Below, one piece after another: positions 51,682 through 59,454 of a DNA stretch of 64,000 bases. Within the stretch, counting starts at the first letter, position 1. Each line of letters begins with the position of its first letter. Origin of the DNA: Fictibacillus fluitans (GTDB lineage Bacteria > Bacillota > Bacilli > Bacillales > Fictibacillaceae); NCBI RefSeq assembly GCF_030418125.1, contig NZ_JAUHTR010000006.1, forward strand, positions 62,001 to 126,000, given 5' to 3'. The translations under genes were made by a program, and so were the position numbers. The notes beneath the pieces were generated by a model. The model was not told the origin of the DNA. It saw only the letters and a list, made by a program, of their open reading frames with translations, and did no database searches.

Positions 51682-53215
51682 TTGGAACCGCCTCCTGTTT
51701 TGTGATAGTAAGGTCCTGATCCACAACCCTGGCAACAATCAGCTGTCCTGAAGGTTTTGCAAACCGGATGATGCTCTCAGCGTTATCAACAAAGCATGGT
51801 GCAACCAGACCGGATTGCTGGCTCAGGACTTCAATTAATTCCAAGCCCGCTTTGATCTTTTCTGCTGTGCTAAGTTTGCTGAAGGGCTTTCCGTCCATTT
51901 CAATCTCAAAAGTGGCTTTAAGATCACCATTCCTCTGCTCTTTGAACAACTGGACTGAGATGGTTGTGAACAGTTCATCCATCTTTTGAACCATCAGTTC
52001 AGCCCGCTTTGTTCTGAAGGCTTTGATGGCATCCACAACCTTTTGAGAGGCATTCCGGTCTGTTCGGATGGTTTCTTTGTTCGCCTCAGCTTCAGCAATT
52101 TCACCTTTCAACTGATCGATACGGCCAACCGCTTCCACCTTCACTCTCAGGGAATAAATCTGAGTGTCCAGTTCATGAGCCGGGGATTTCTCAGCATGAG
52201 GGATCTCCTCAAGCGGTGGTAAAGCTTCAAGTTGTGCTTTAAGCGGCTTCAAGTCTGCCTGATACTTCCTGCCTTTGGCTTTAGCGTTGTCAATTCTAGC
52301 TTTCTTGTTTTCTAGTACTTTCTGAATGGACTCCTCATCCAAAGGTTGTCCGCAAGTGGAGCAAGCATCAGCAATCGGCTCTGAATCAATGGCCTCAATA
52401 TCGCTTTTGACTTGCAGGATGTCTCTCCTGAGCATCTCCCATTGAGACTCCAGCCGCGTCCGCTTGTTGTTTGCTTCCATCTTTTTGAGGCGTTCATCAT
52501 CCAGGCCATCTCTTTTTTCTTTCAAGCTATTAATCTGCTTTTGCAGATCCTCAACTTTGGCTTCCGGATCAGCAGCATCTAGGAACTTATTCAGCTGCTC
52601 TTTTAAGGTCAACACCCGCTCACTGGCCCGATCATATTTCTTGTCATTGGTATTGAACTTTTCGCGATGTACTTTCTCCAGGTCATCCAGCGACATCTTT
52701 TTCAATGGTTCCTCTAAAGCCCCAGCATCCGTCTTTCCAAGCTTGGCAAGGATTTCCTTGTTTAATGGCTCACTGACAAACTGGAGCAGCTGCTTGCGCT
52801 GATCTTCCCAGTGTTGTGAAGAGAAATAGACTGGATTGAACAGGGAAAGGAAAAGGTTCTTATCAAACAATTCCTCAACGAATTGTGTGTATTTAGTAGC
52901 TTTCTCAGGGACTTCATTGATATAGTATTTTGCTTTGCCCTTCTTCAACGTGCGGGCCAGCAGGGTTTGTTTTCCGTCAACCGATAGCAGCATTTCAACT
53001 TTAGTTTCTTCAGGCTCTTCTTGATGTATGGGTGTAGGATCCAGTTTGGTTCCCATCATGTCGATTCCGTAAAGCAGATATGTTATGGCCTCCCCGATGG
53101 ACGTTTTGCCTTCGCCGTTCTTTCCTGCAATGTTGGTCACATCGGAAAAGTTAATGATCAAAGAGTCATGGTTTTTAAAGTTTGAAATAGTGAGCCGGTC
53201 AAAAGTAATTTTCAA
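51674..53215 (-). CDS. Rad50/SbcC-like ATPase with a zinc-hook motif
   Basis: This 513-residue protein has Walker A GKNGEGKTSIGEAIT (about residues 28-42), two coiled-coil arms (about 190-270 and 320-400), a central CSTCG (CxxC zinc hook, near 300) and a C-terminal signature/Walker B region (FSKLSTAEKIKAGLELIEVL, APCFVDNAESI). It looks like a short SbcC, but no SbcD nuclease gene is present. Paired with RecT it probably processes ends or tethers DNA. The TTG at 53215 after GGAGG is chosen; a frame from 53308 lacks a signal. Confidence 0.87.
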   Translation of the reverse strand: MKITFDRLTISNFKNHDSLIINFSDVTNIAGKNGEGKTSIGEAITYLLYGIDMMGTKLDPTPIHQEEPEETKVEMLLSVDGKQTLLARTLKKGKAKYYINEVPEKATKYTQFVEELFDKNLFLSLFNPVYFSSQHWEDQRKQLLQFVSEPLNKEILAKLGKTDAGALEEPLKKMSLDDLEKVHREKFNTNDKKYDRASERVLTLKEQLNKFLDAADPEAKVEDLQKQINSLKEKRDGLDDERLKKMEANNKRTRLESQWEMLRRDILQVKSDIEAIDSEPIADACSTCGQPLDEESIQKVLENKKARIDNAKAKGRKYQADLKPLKAQLEALPPLEEIPHAEKSPAHELDTQIYSLRVKVEAVGRIDQLKGEIAEAEANKETIRTDRNASQKVVDAIKAFRTKRAELMVQKMDELFTTISVQLFKEQRNGDLKATFEIEMDGKPFSKLSTAEKIKAGLELIEVLSQQSGLVAPCFVDNAESIIRFAKPSGQLIVARVVDQDLTITKQEAVPSE

Positions 53216-53329
53216 AAGATTTCCTCCTATTTTTGAATATTTAGGCCAAGCCTGCATATAATAGGGGTAAGTAAACAGAGTCCAATGTTTACCCCTGCAA
53301 TCGTTCACCCTGCCAGGTGCGCGATTGCT
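53216..53329. promoter_or_regulatory. Gap with an inverted repeat upstream of the ATPase gene
   Basis: AGGGGTAA..AAAC and GTTTACCCCT (about 53263-53300) form an imperfect inverted repeat with a 10-base loop. It could be an operator or an RNA hairpin in the early transcript. I see no gene here. Confidence 0.35.
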
Positions 53330-53536
53330 TTACTTTTTTGCTTGAATGAACCAGTACTCCTCAGCCTCAATCTCTGAAGCTTCATGCCCCATGTTTTGCT
53401 CTGCCAAGATGTCAAGCGCTCTTTGTTTTTTTGAAGCAGGCACGATGACACAACTGTTTTCCTTAAACTCCAATTCAATCCGCTCCGCGCTATCAAACGC
53501 TAACACCCGCTTGCCTCCGCTGCTGATCACTTTCAT
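53330..53536 (-). CDS. Small phage early protein
   Basis: This 68-residue protein starts MKVISSGGKRVLAFDSAERI, a small beta-rich fold with ELEFKENSCVIVPASKKQRA, then helix and acidic end. The start at 53536 is preferred to the ATG at 53545. Unknown function. Confidence 0.6.
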   Translation of the reverse strand: MKVISSGGKRVLAFDSAERIELEFKENSCVIVPASKKQRALDILAEQNMGHEASEIEAEEYWFIQAKK

Positions 53537-53873
53537 TGTTTTCACCTCCTTTAAAGCTCAATACTTTAGGGCCATACCTGGCTTGATACTTCAATTTTTC
53601 ATCATGCACCTTATACGCGATGTTGAAATAAGGAATGGCACTTTTCATCCTGCCGTTTCTCACATAAAGACTGGCGATCTTTCTGAGACACTGAACGATT
53701 AACTCCATTTCGCCTCCATCCAGTTGGGCAGTGCCTTTTGAGAAATCAATTTTGTTATAGATCAGGTTCAACCATTCTTTCCTGAAAGGAGAATCTGTCT
53801 GTTCGATTTCACTTACAATGGCATTCCTTACTTTGATTGCCTCAACCGGCATCAACTTCAGCTCATGCTTCAT
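53493..53873 (-). CDS. Phage early protein of unknown function
   Basis: This 126-residue helical protein starts MKHELKLMPVEAIKVRNAIV, and its centre ELIVQCLRKIASLYVRNGRM is TPR-like. The last 15 codons overlap the next gene in another frame. Unknown function. Confidence 0.6.
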   Translation of the reverse strand: MKHELKLMPVEAIKVRNAIVSEIEQTDSPFRKEWLNLIYNKIDFSKGTAQLDGGEMELIVQCLRKIASLYVRNGRMKSAIPYFNIAYKVHDEKLKYQARYGPKVLSFKGGENNESDQQRRQAGVSV

Positions 53874-53967
53874 TTTGTTTCACCTCCTTTAATGCGCCTT
53901 TGATGGTGCAACCCACCAAACCCAACATGACAACTGCAAACATCAATCCAATGGCAACCATATTCAT
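53863..53967 (-). CDS. 34-residue membrane peptide
   Basis: The frame encodes MNMVAIGLMFAVVMLGLVGC then TIKGALKEVKQ, one transmembrane helix followed by a lipobox-like VGC. AGGAGG lies before the ATG. It overlaps the neighbours at both ends (ATGA-type). Unknown function. Confidence 0.6.
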   Translation of the reverse strand: MNMVAIGLMFAVVMLGLVGCTIKGALKEVKQNEA

Positions 53968-54086
53968 ACCGCTTGTCCTCCTTTTTTATTTTCATTAGCT
54001 TTCATTTCGGCCAATCTAGGTGCGGACGTTTTAAGCATGAACTTCATGAGCTGCTTCATTGCTTCTGGAGAAGGTTGGTTCTTCAT
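53964..54086 (-). CDS. 40-residue phage peptide
   Basis: The frame starts MKNQPSPEAMKQLMKFMLKT and ends NENKKGGQAV. It overlaps the Cro-like gene stop and the next ATG. The Met/Lys-rich helix resembles small early proteins of Bacillus phages. Unknown function. Confidence 0.6.
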   Translation of the reverse strand: MKNQPSPEAMKQLMKFMLKTSAPRLAEMKANENKKGGQAV

Positions 54087-54328
54087 GATGTACTCCTTTT
54101 TGTTAACAAACAGTTACCATCATCGATAAAAAAAATGGTGTCAAAATCAATTTCCAGTTCTTCTGTGATTTTCTTTGCTACTTGTGGGCTGGGAAAGGAT
54201 TTTTCGTTGACAATCTGGTTAACATAAGCACTAGATACGTCAATCTTTTGTGCAAAGCTGCTGTTGGTATAACCGCTTTTAATCAAAAGCTTTTTGAAAT
54301 CATGGGCATTCTTTAGTTTAATCTTCAT
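54083..54328 (-). CDS. Cro-like helix-turn-helix regulator
   Basis: This 81-residue protein starts MKIKLKNAHDFKKLLIKSGY, with a helix-turn-helix SSFAQKIDVSSAYVNQIVNE (about residues 23-42). It is the first leftward gene from the divergent control region and so is the likely Cro counterpart to the repressor. The ATG at 54328 is eight bases after GAGG. Confidence 0.85.
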   Translation of the reverse strand: MKIKLKNAHDFKKLLIKSGYTNSSFAQKIDVSSAYVNQIVNEKSFPSPQVAKKITEELEIDFDTIFFIDDGNCLLTKRSTS

Positions 54329-54633
54329 TTGCATCACCTCACCTTTTACGGTAATGGTTAAAACCTCCAATGTCTTGGCGCTTGGGATTTTAAAACCTGT
54401 CGCTCTCCCTGAATCCTTCAGGTGTCTTGGCGTACTCCGCTCTATCAGAAGCTTTAACCATTACCGTATGCTTGTTAATGGTTGTTTATTACTTGTTTGC
54501 TTGTTGTTACCAATGTTATCATCGTTGTTAACAATTGGCAACCATTAATTACACAAAAGTTTAAAATTCTTTTCATTTCTTATTAAAATGTTGTTATAAT
54601 GACTTTGTTGGCGAATATGGAGGAATTTAATTT
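54329..54633. promoter_or_regulatory. Lysis-lysogeny control region with nested inverted repeats
   Basis: Perfect 16-bp arms TACGGTAATGGTTAAA (54347-54362) and its complement (54453-54468) are 90 bp apart. A second pair, TTAATGGTTG near 54475 and CAACCATTAA near 54538, flanks the palindrome TTGTTAACAA. Direct repeats TGTCTTGGCG occur at about 54370 and 54423. A -10 TATAAT at 54595-54600 serves the repressor. These are likely CI and Cro operators, with looping possible. No gene is in 54371-54633. Confidence 0.7.
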
Positions 54634-55029
54634 ATGTCCTACTTTGGGGATTATTTAAGGGAACTAAGAATTAAACGCGGCCTATCTATGAGAGAATTGT
54701 CCAGACGCTCAAAGATTTCTCATGCCTATATTTCTCAGATTGAAAATGGAGAAAGAGGCAGACCAAGTCCTGAATCAGTATTGAAACTAGCCCCTCATCT
54801 TGATGTTGATGTGACCAAGTTGATGAATGCAGCTGGGTACACCGTTCCACATGAAGAATTTACAGAAGAAGAGCTTGAGTTTTTAAAAGAGCTGGATGAT
54901 GGAGCGCCCCTGGTTGAATTAATTAAACATAGACCGACTATAGATGGAAAAGATGTCACTATAGGAGAATTAGAATTTGCAGTGAATGTCATTCGTAGTT
55001 TACGGCAAACAAAAAAGGATGCTGAATAG
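54634..55029 (+). CDS. CI-like phage repressor (XRE helix-turn-helix)
   Basis: This 131-residue protein has an N-terminal XRE domain: LRELRIKRGLSMRELSRRSK then ISHAYISQIENGERGRPSPE (about residues 8-47). The C-terminal part is acidic and helical. There is no LexA-type self-cleavage dyad, so induction must work through another route. It is transcribed away from the Cro-like gene. Confidence 0.9.
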   Translation: MSYFGDYLRELRIKRGLSMRELSRRSKISHAYISQIENGERGRPSPESVLKLAPHLDVDVTKLMNAAGYTVPHEEFTEEELEFLKELDDGAPLVELIKHRPTIDGKDVTIGELEFAVNVIRSLRQTKKDAE

Positions 55030-55040
55030 GCATCCTTTTA
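55011..55040. terminator. Bidirectional terminator between repressor and PAS-like gene
   Basis: AAAAGGATGC TGAATAG GCATCCTTTT spans the last codons of both convergent genes. Confidence 0.85.
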
Positions 55041-55427
55041 CGCGGCTTTCTGTAATTTCTCAGGGATCAGTTCAAAAGGGACAACATGCACCAGGAGCAT
55101 GATCACTTTTCCGTTTTCCTTAATCGGTGATAAAACATTGATATAAGACTGATCCGAATTGAGAGAGCATTTTACTTTATAGATAACTTCTTCCCCGCTC
55201 CAAGCCTTCTGATAATACCCCTGTCGCTCCAGGTACTCAGATTTATGTATTTCCTTCAATGACTTGTTGAGAATATGTTCATGCTTAATTCCTAACTTCG
55301 TTTCCAAGTTCCTGGAACCGTTTATGTGAATAAATGATTTCCCCTTTTTTATTGCCAAGGCATGAAGATCAAGATTAGACGATAAGCTCTTCACTAATTT
55401 TATCAGCAGTTTTTTCAAATTCACCAT
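55038..55427 (-). CDS. PAS-domain-like protein in the lysogeny module
   Basis: This 129-residue protein's central part (LGIKHEHILNKSLKEIH, YYQKAWSGEEVIYKV, SYINVLSPIKENGKVIMLLV) follows the PAS fold layout of helix, then three beta strands closing on a Pro. PAS domains sense small molecules, redox or light. It has no output domain and lies convergent to the repressor, upstream of the integrase. A sensor for induction is an inference. Confidence 0.65.
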   Translation of the reverse strand: MVNLKKLLIKLVKSLSSNLDLHALAIKKGKSFIHINGSRNLETKLGIKHEHILNKSLKEIHKSEYLERQGYYQKAWSGEEVIYKVKCSLNSDQSYINVLSPIKENGKVIMLLVHVVPFELIPEKLQKAA

Positions 55428-55548
55428 CTCCGTTGTGTTTCCTCCATTTTTGCGAACAAATGTTTTCTTATTTTTTTATTGTAATATATTTTAAATTATA
55501 AAACTAGACTGACAATCCTCTTTTGTCTAGGTAATTATGACTATATTA

Positions 55549-55584
55549 TCGACAAAACGACCCTGTTATTTGTCGAATTGTCGA
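55549..55584. promoter_or_regulatory. Inverted repeats ahead of the integrase gene
   Basis: TCGACAAA (55549-55556) and TTTGTCGA (55569-55576) form a perfect pair. TTGTCGA follows again at 55578-55584. They lie 22-57 bases before the integrase start and overlap TATATT and TATTAT boxes. A repressor operator for integrase is likely. Confidence 0.6.
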
Positions 55585-55605
55585 AGATTGGAGAGTATTT
55601 ATAGG

Positions 55606-57036
55606 ATGAAAGTTGTAGTTTACATCAGGGTTTCGACACATGAGCAAGTTGAAGAAGGATATTCCATCCAAGCGCAAAAGACCAGATTACAGGCTTATGC
55701 GGTGTCCCAGGGCTGGGAAATCGTTCATTTTTATGTGGATGAAGGCATCAGTGCCAAAGATATGAACCGTCCGGAATTAATGCGGATGCTGCGCGGTGTG
55801 AAAGAAAAAGCTTTTGATTGTGTCCTTGTTTACCGATTGGACAGGCTTACCCGATCCGTCATGGATTTGCATGAGCTGATTAATTTGTTTGAAAAACATG
55901 ATGTGAAGTTTAAATCAGCAACAGAGATTTATGATACAACCACCGCCACCGGCCGCCTGTTCATCACCCTGGTTGCTGCTCTTGCTCAATGGGAAAGGGA
56001 GAATCTTGGAGAGCGTGTGAAGTTTGGAATGGAAGAAAAGGCTCGAGAGGGGAAATGGGTGAATAGCATGTCACCCCTGGGATATGACAGGGAAGGTGAT
56101 CATCTTGTCATTAACACTGGAGAGGCTGCGGTTGTCAAAGAAATATTCAATCAGTACACGACAAACAACCTAGGCATCAGTAAGCTGGCCCGGATGTTAA
56201 ATGATAGAGGCATCAAGACCAAAACAGGTAATACCTTTTCTCAAGCGCCTTTGAAATATATATTGACCAATCCGATCTATATTGGAACCATGCGTTATAA
56301 CCACCGCGTCAATAAGAAGAATTATTTTGAAGTGGAGAACGTTGCCCCGCCGATCATTGAACCGGAAGTATTTGAAAAAGCTCAATTAATTCTGGGAAAC
56401 AGAAGAACCAGTCACCCCAGAAGGGCCACCAGTCCGTTTATCTATTCTGGAGTACTAAAATGCCATCGTTGTGGAAAAAATTTGAATGGGAAGTACAGTA
56501 TCTCGAGAGGCATTGAATCCTATGCTTATTACTGCCCTTCTAAGAAAGTCGGGAAGTGTGATTTGCCCACCATCTCTCAGAACTTCGTAAATGCCCGATT
56601 TAGGGATTTAATGGCTGAGTGGGATATTTCCCCTGACTTGGAAGAAACGTTGTCAGGACCGGCAAATACAAAAGCTCAGGATCAAATGGAGGAGTTAAAG
56701 AAGGAATGGAAAGCCATTCAGTCAAGAAAAAAGAAATGGCAATATGCATGGGTAAACGAATTGATGACTGATTCTGACTTCAAAAGTCGGATGGATGAAG
56801 ACAATGCAAAAGAAAAATTAATCCTTGAAGAGTTGAATGGTTTGGAGCAAATAGAAGCTGGGCCTCAAGTGGATCTTACTGAATACCTTTTAGAGCTGCG
56901 GGATAACTGGGATGTGATGAGTCCCCAGGAACAAAAGCAAGTGATCCAGATGATTGTGAAGGAGATCAAAGTGGACAAGGTTACAACTGAAAGAATCCCT
57001 TCCTCAATCGAATTTACCAATATTGAGTTTTATTAA
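55606..57036 (+). CDS. int: Large serine integrase
   Basis: This 476-residue recombinase inserts and excises the prophage at comGA. The catalytic serine is in VVYIRVSTHEQVEEGYS (about residues 3-19, Ser 10). The resolvase domain (YRLDRLTRS, ALAQWERENLGERV) is followed by a recombinase domain (about 165-270) and a zinc ribbon CHRCGKNLNG...YYCPSKKVGKC. A C-terminal coiled coil is visible. The start at 55606 follows GGAGAG; a frame from 55537 is longer but has no signal. The 3' end is 24 bp from attR. Confidence 0.97.
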   Translation: MKVVVYIRVSTHEQVEEGYSIQAQKTRLQAYAVSQGWEIVHFYVDEGISAKDMNRPELMRMLRGVKEKAFDCVLVYRLDRLTRSVMDLHELINLFEKHDVKFKSATEIYDTTTATGRLFITLVAALAQWERENLGERVKFGMEEKAREGKWVNSMSPLGYDREGDHLVINTGEAAVVKEIFNQYTTNNLGISKLARMLNDRGIKTKTGNTFSQAPLKYILTNPIYIGTMRYNHRVNKKNYFEVENVAPPIIEPEVFEKAQLILGNRRTSHPRRATSPFIYSGVLKCHRCGKNLNGKYSISRGIESYAYYCPSKKVGKCDLPTISQNFVNARFRDLMAEWDISPDLEETLSGPANTKAQDQMEELKKEWKAIQSRKKKWQYAWVNELMTDSDFKSRMDEDNAKEKLILEELNGLEQIEAGPQVDLTEYLLELRDNWDVMSPQEQKQVIQMIVKEIKVDKVTTERIPSSIEFTNIEFY

Positions 57037-57059
57037 AGATGGAGAGTCCTATTGTAATC

Positions 57060-57067
57060 ACCAGATG
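57060..57067. other. attR core of the prophage in comGA
   Basis: ACCAGATG, a copy of the core at 16606-16613. Phage DNA lies to the left and the comGA 5' part to the right. Confidence 0.9.
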
Positions 57068-57760
57068 CCCGGTCATTCCCGCACGGATGACCAGCTTCGC
57101 TGTAGCCTCGTCACGGATTTCACCGATCATGATCACATCCGGATCATGCCGAAGCAGTGATTTAAACCCTTCACCGTAAGTAATCCCGGCCTTTTCGTTA
57201 ACTTCCATCTGTAAAAACAAATCCGTTTTCTTTTCTACCGGATCTTCGAGCGTTAAAATATTTCTGGTCTGCTTGGTTTGGATATACTGAAGAAGAGAAT
57301 ACATAATTGTAGTTTTACCGGAACCTGTTGGCCCGGAAAAGAGGATAAGCCCGCTTGAGCGGTTGAGTAAAGGATAGAGGCCTCTCAAAGAGTGAGGAAA
57401 AAGTGCGAGTGTTTCGAAATTAACAGGACCACCCTGAGGAAGCAGCCGGATGACAAGACTTTCATGAAAAGCTGTTGGCAGTGTGGACAGGCGGAGATGT
57501 AGCAGCGTTCCGTTCAGTTCAATGTCCATCGAGCCATCCTGTGGCCTGCGTTTTTCACCAATGTCCATTCCGGCTTTGAATTTAAAATGGGAAATAAGGC
57601 GCTCAAAAAACACGTATGGTACTTTTTCAATCGGATGCAGCTGACCGTCCATCCGAAGCTGGATCAGCCCATGATCGCGGAGCGGTACAAAATGGATATC
57701 GGAGGCATTAGTTCTGGAGGCTAACTGAAGCAGTTCTTCGCTTTTTAATTCAATTGGCAA
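57060..57760 (-). pseudogene. comGA: comGA 5' fragment, split by the prophage
   Basis: This holds the N-terminal 233 codons of the secretion-type ATPase. It includes Walker A FSGPTGSGKTTIMYSLL, the Asp box TLEDPVEKK and Walker B-region GEIRDEATAKLVIRAG, then breaks at MTGHLV. The frame reads on into phage DNA for 15 codons and stops at 57014, giving a 248-residue protein without the His box and Cys region. It is likely inactive. The start is a TTG (57760) after AAGAAGGTG. Confidence 0.95.
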
Positions 57761-57823
57761 TGAATTATCACCTTCTTTCTTTGGTTTCTGACTTAATTCG
57801 ACAGTATTTGCGCGTATCCTTTT

Positions 57824-57836
57824 AAAATATTATCTT
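57824..57836 (-). promoter_or_regulatory. Possible ComK box upstream of comGA
   Basis: The minus strand reads AAGA-TAATA-TTTT, one mismatch from the ComK half-box AAAA-N5-TTTT, about 65 bp before comGA. A second box is not clear. ComK control of comG is established in B. subtilis; here it is inference. Confidence 0.35.
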
Positions 57837-57883
57837 TTTTTGTATATTTCGTTCGACACGAGCCATAATAGAAGTAGTGCCGA

Positions 57884-57958
57884 TGGGCTATAGCCAAGTG
57901 GTAAGGCAACGGACTTTGACTCCGTCATTCGTTGGTTCGAATCCAGCTAGCCCAGCCA
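57884..57958 (+). tRNA. trnQ: tRNA-Gln (anticodon TTG)
   Basis: A 75-nt cloverleaf with acceptor TGGGCTA/TAGCCCA, anticodon stem ACGGA-CTTTGAC-TCCGT (anticodon TTG), T-arm GTTGGTTCGAATCCAGC and encoded CCA. It lies 124 bp from comGA. The prophage has not used it as attachment site. Confidence 0.95.
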
Positions 57959-57967
57959 AATTTTGTG

Positions 57968-57998
57968 AAAGAACACCTACTTTGTGTTCTTTTTTTGT
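57968..57998 (+). terminator. Terminator after tRNA-Gln
   Basis: AAAGAACAC CTACTTT GTGTTCTTT followed by TTTTTG. Confidence 0.85.
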
Positions 57999-58089
57999 TT
58001 TTCCAAATCCAGCTAGATTGGCATTTACAATTGTGTAAAAATTCATATATAATACAAATGAGTTCTTCGGTGAAAAGGGAGGGATACAT

Positions 58090-58332
58090 ATGGCAAGAAT
58101 GTACAAGGTTTTAGGCTTTTGGACTGGGATTATTGCAGTAATGGCCTATCTCGGAGACCTGACTGACATGTCTCTTTTGTTTTTAGGCCAAACCATTTTA
58201 TTTGTTTCACTGAGCTACCTGAATTTATCTGAGCGTATGTATATTTATATTTTCGGCGCTTATTTAACTGTCTTTTTTGTCGGCTTTACATACTGGACAA
58301 CATTCATGATGACTCCCGGTGGCGGTCACTAA
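58090..58332 (+). CDS. yqgY: DUF2626 family membrane protein YqgY
   Basis: This 80-residue protein starts MARMYKVLGFWTGIIAVMAY and has the conserved LFLGQTILFVSLSYLNLSER. Three transmembrane helices are expected, and it ends in PGGGH. It matches YqgY of B. subtilis in length and position. AAAAGGGAGGG lies before the ATG. Function unknown. Confidence 0.92.
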   Translation: MARMYKVLGFWTGIIAVMAYLGDLTDMSLLFLGQTILFVSLSYLNLSERMYIYIFGAYLTVFFVGFTYWTTFMMTPGGGH

Positions 58333-58368
58333 AAAGAAAAGCGTAATGACTTCTATGAAAAAAAGAAA

Positions 58369-58399
58369 ACGGTTGCTTAACAGCAGCCGTCTTTTTTTT
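58369..58399 (+). terminator. Terminator after yqgY
   Basis: ACGGTTGCT TAAC AGCAGCCGT followed by CTTTTTTTT; the hairpin overlaps the end of the convergent methyltransferase gene. Confidence 0.85.
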
Positions 58400-59453
58400 G
58401 GATTAATATTTGAAAATACCGGCTGATGCTGTTGTCCATGATCAACGAGCGGATGGCACGGTTTTTTTTATGTTCGGGAGAAAAAGGATCCCTGCTAACG
58501 TTTGCAACCAGGTGGTTCAGTATCCCCTTCTCAAGCAAAAACTCCTGCTGGGATTGAAAGCAGGTTGTTGGACAGCCAAAATTTTCTCCTGCTTTCCGGA
58601 CGCAGTCCCAGTGAACATGGGAGGTCAAATCCATCTCTCCCGGACGGGACAATGGATTTAAAATGAGCTGATGCCGGTAATAGCCCCGCAGACTTCCTTC
58701 ACGAACCTCCGGCTGCCGCCATTCCTCTCTTATATACCCGTAATCCACAAAAACCACAAATCCCCGTTCAATCCATTCATATAGTTTACTGAGCCAGCTG
58801 GCCATCGCCAGTGGAACCTCCATGGTTTGTCCGGGTTCCAGATCTCCCTGATATGTCTCCACCCATTTCCTAAGCTCATCATCCGCATGGACAGCAACTT
58901 CCATAAGTTCCCCTGTTTCGTTCAGAGCCACCCGCACTTCTTTCAAAACAGCTGGTGTTTGCCTGACCACATGAACCGGCAGGGCATCAAGCAGCTCATT
59001 TCCAAACACTATCCCGTTAAAAGAGGGACATACGGACTGAAACTCCTCCAGGGATGAAAAACGCGACCAGCAAAAACCCTCAAGCTTCATACCGATTTGT
59101 TCCGCATGATACGGACTCGATTCGACTACCACATAGTGAAGCGGCGGATAGCCTTTTCTTTTCCATTCGTCAAGGACGCTTTTGGCGAAAGAACCGTCTC
59201 CTGCCCCGATTTCACAAAGAACACAGGAAATTCCGAGTTCACTGAACATGGAATAAAAGACATCGGCCCAGACGGCGCCATACACCGCAGAAGTTGTGCT
59301 GCTTGTATAAAAATCCCCGTTACGGCCAATCTTTGCTTTATTCATTTGATAATACCCGTGTTCCGGATGATACAGGGCCATTTCCATGAACGCCGCATAA
59401 GAAATGGAACCGCCAGGAGCATTTTTTATGCTTTCCCTGATCACGGAGAGCAT
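58377..59453 (-). CDS. MidA/NDUFAF7-family SAM-dependent methyltransferase
   Basis: This 358-residue protein has the N-terminal ISYAAFMEMALYHPEHGYYQ, the SAM-binding CEIGAGDGSFAKSVL (about residues 79-93) and GNELLDALPVHVV (about 150-162), which are hallmarks of the MidA family (human NDUFAF7 methylates a complex I arginine). The bacterial substrate is unknown. Its start is two bases from the yqgX stop, so it is in an operon with it. Confidence 0.88.
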   Translation of the reverse strand: MLSVIRESIKNAPGGSISYAAFMEMALYHPEHGYYQMNKAKIGRNGDFYTSSTTSAVYGAVWADVFYSMFSELGISCVLCEIGAGDGSFAKSVLDEWKRKGYPPLHYVVVESSPYHAEQIGMKLEGFCWSRFSSLEEFQSVCPSFNGIVFGNELLDALPVHVVRQTPAVLKEVRVALNETGELMEVAVHADDELRKWVETYQGDLEPGQTMEVPLAMASWLSKLYEWIERGFVVFVDYGYIREEWRQPEVREGSLRGYYRHQLILNPLSRPGEMDLTSHVHWDCVRKAGENFGCPTTCFQSQQEFLLEKGILNHLVANVSRDPFSPEHKKNRAIRSLIMDNSISRYFQILIQKKDGCC

Positions 59454-59454
59454 A

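Larger units (their letters stand above)
16606..57067. mobile_element. Complete siphovirus-type prophage integrated in comGA
   Basis: The element is about 40.45 kb and is flanked by the ACCAGATG core. It has an apparently full set of modules: serine integrase, repressor, recombination, replication, terminase and HNH, portal, protease, HK97 capsid, connectors, tail with tape measure and baseplate, and lysis. I saw no frameshift in any key gene, so it looks inducible. Most genes run on the minus strand, the same direction as comG. Only the repressor and integrase run on the plus strand. Confidence 0.96.

Noticed and set aside
57014-57760. 248-codon frame as a complete ATPase gene
   Set aside because: It breaks off at MTGHLV and ends in phage DNA; the missing part is at 16245-16613.
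57884-57958. tRNA-Gln as the phage attachment site
   Set aside because: The tRNA is 124 bp beyond comGA and intact, with no repeat of its 3' end at the other phage junction.
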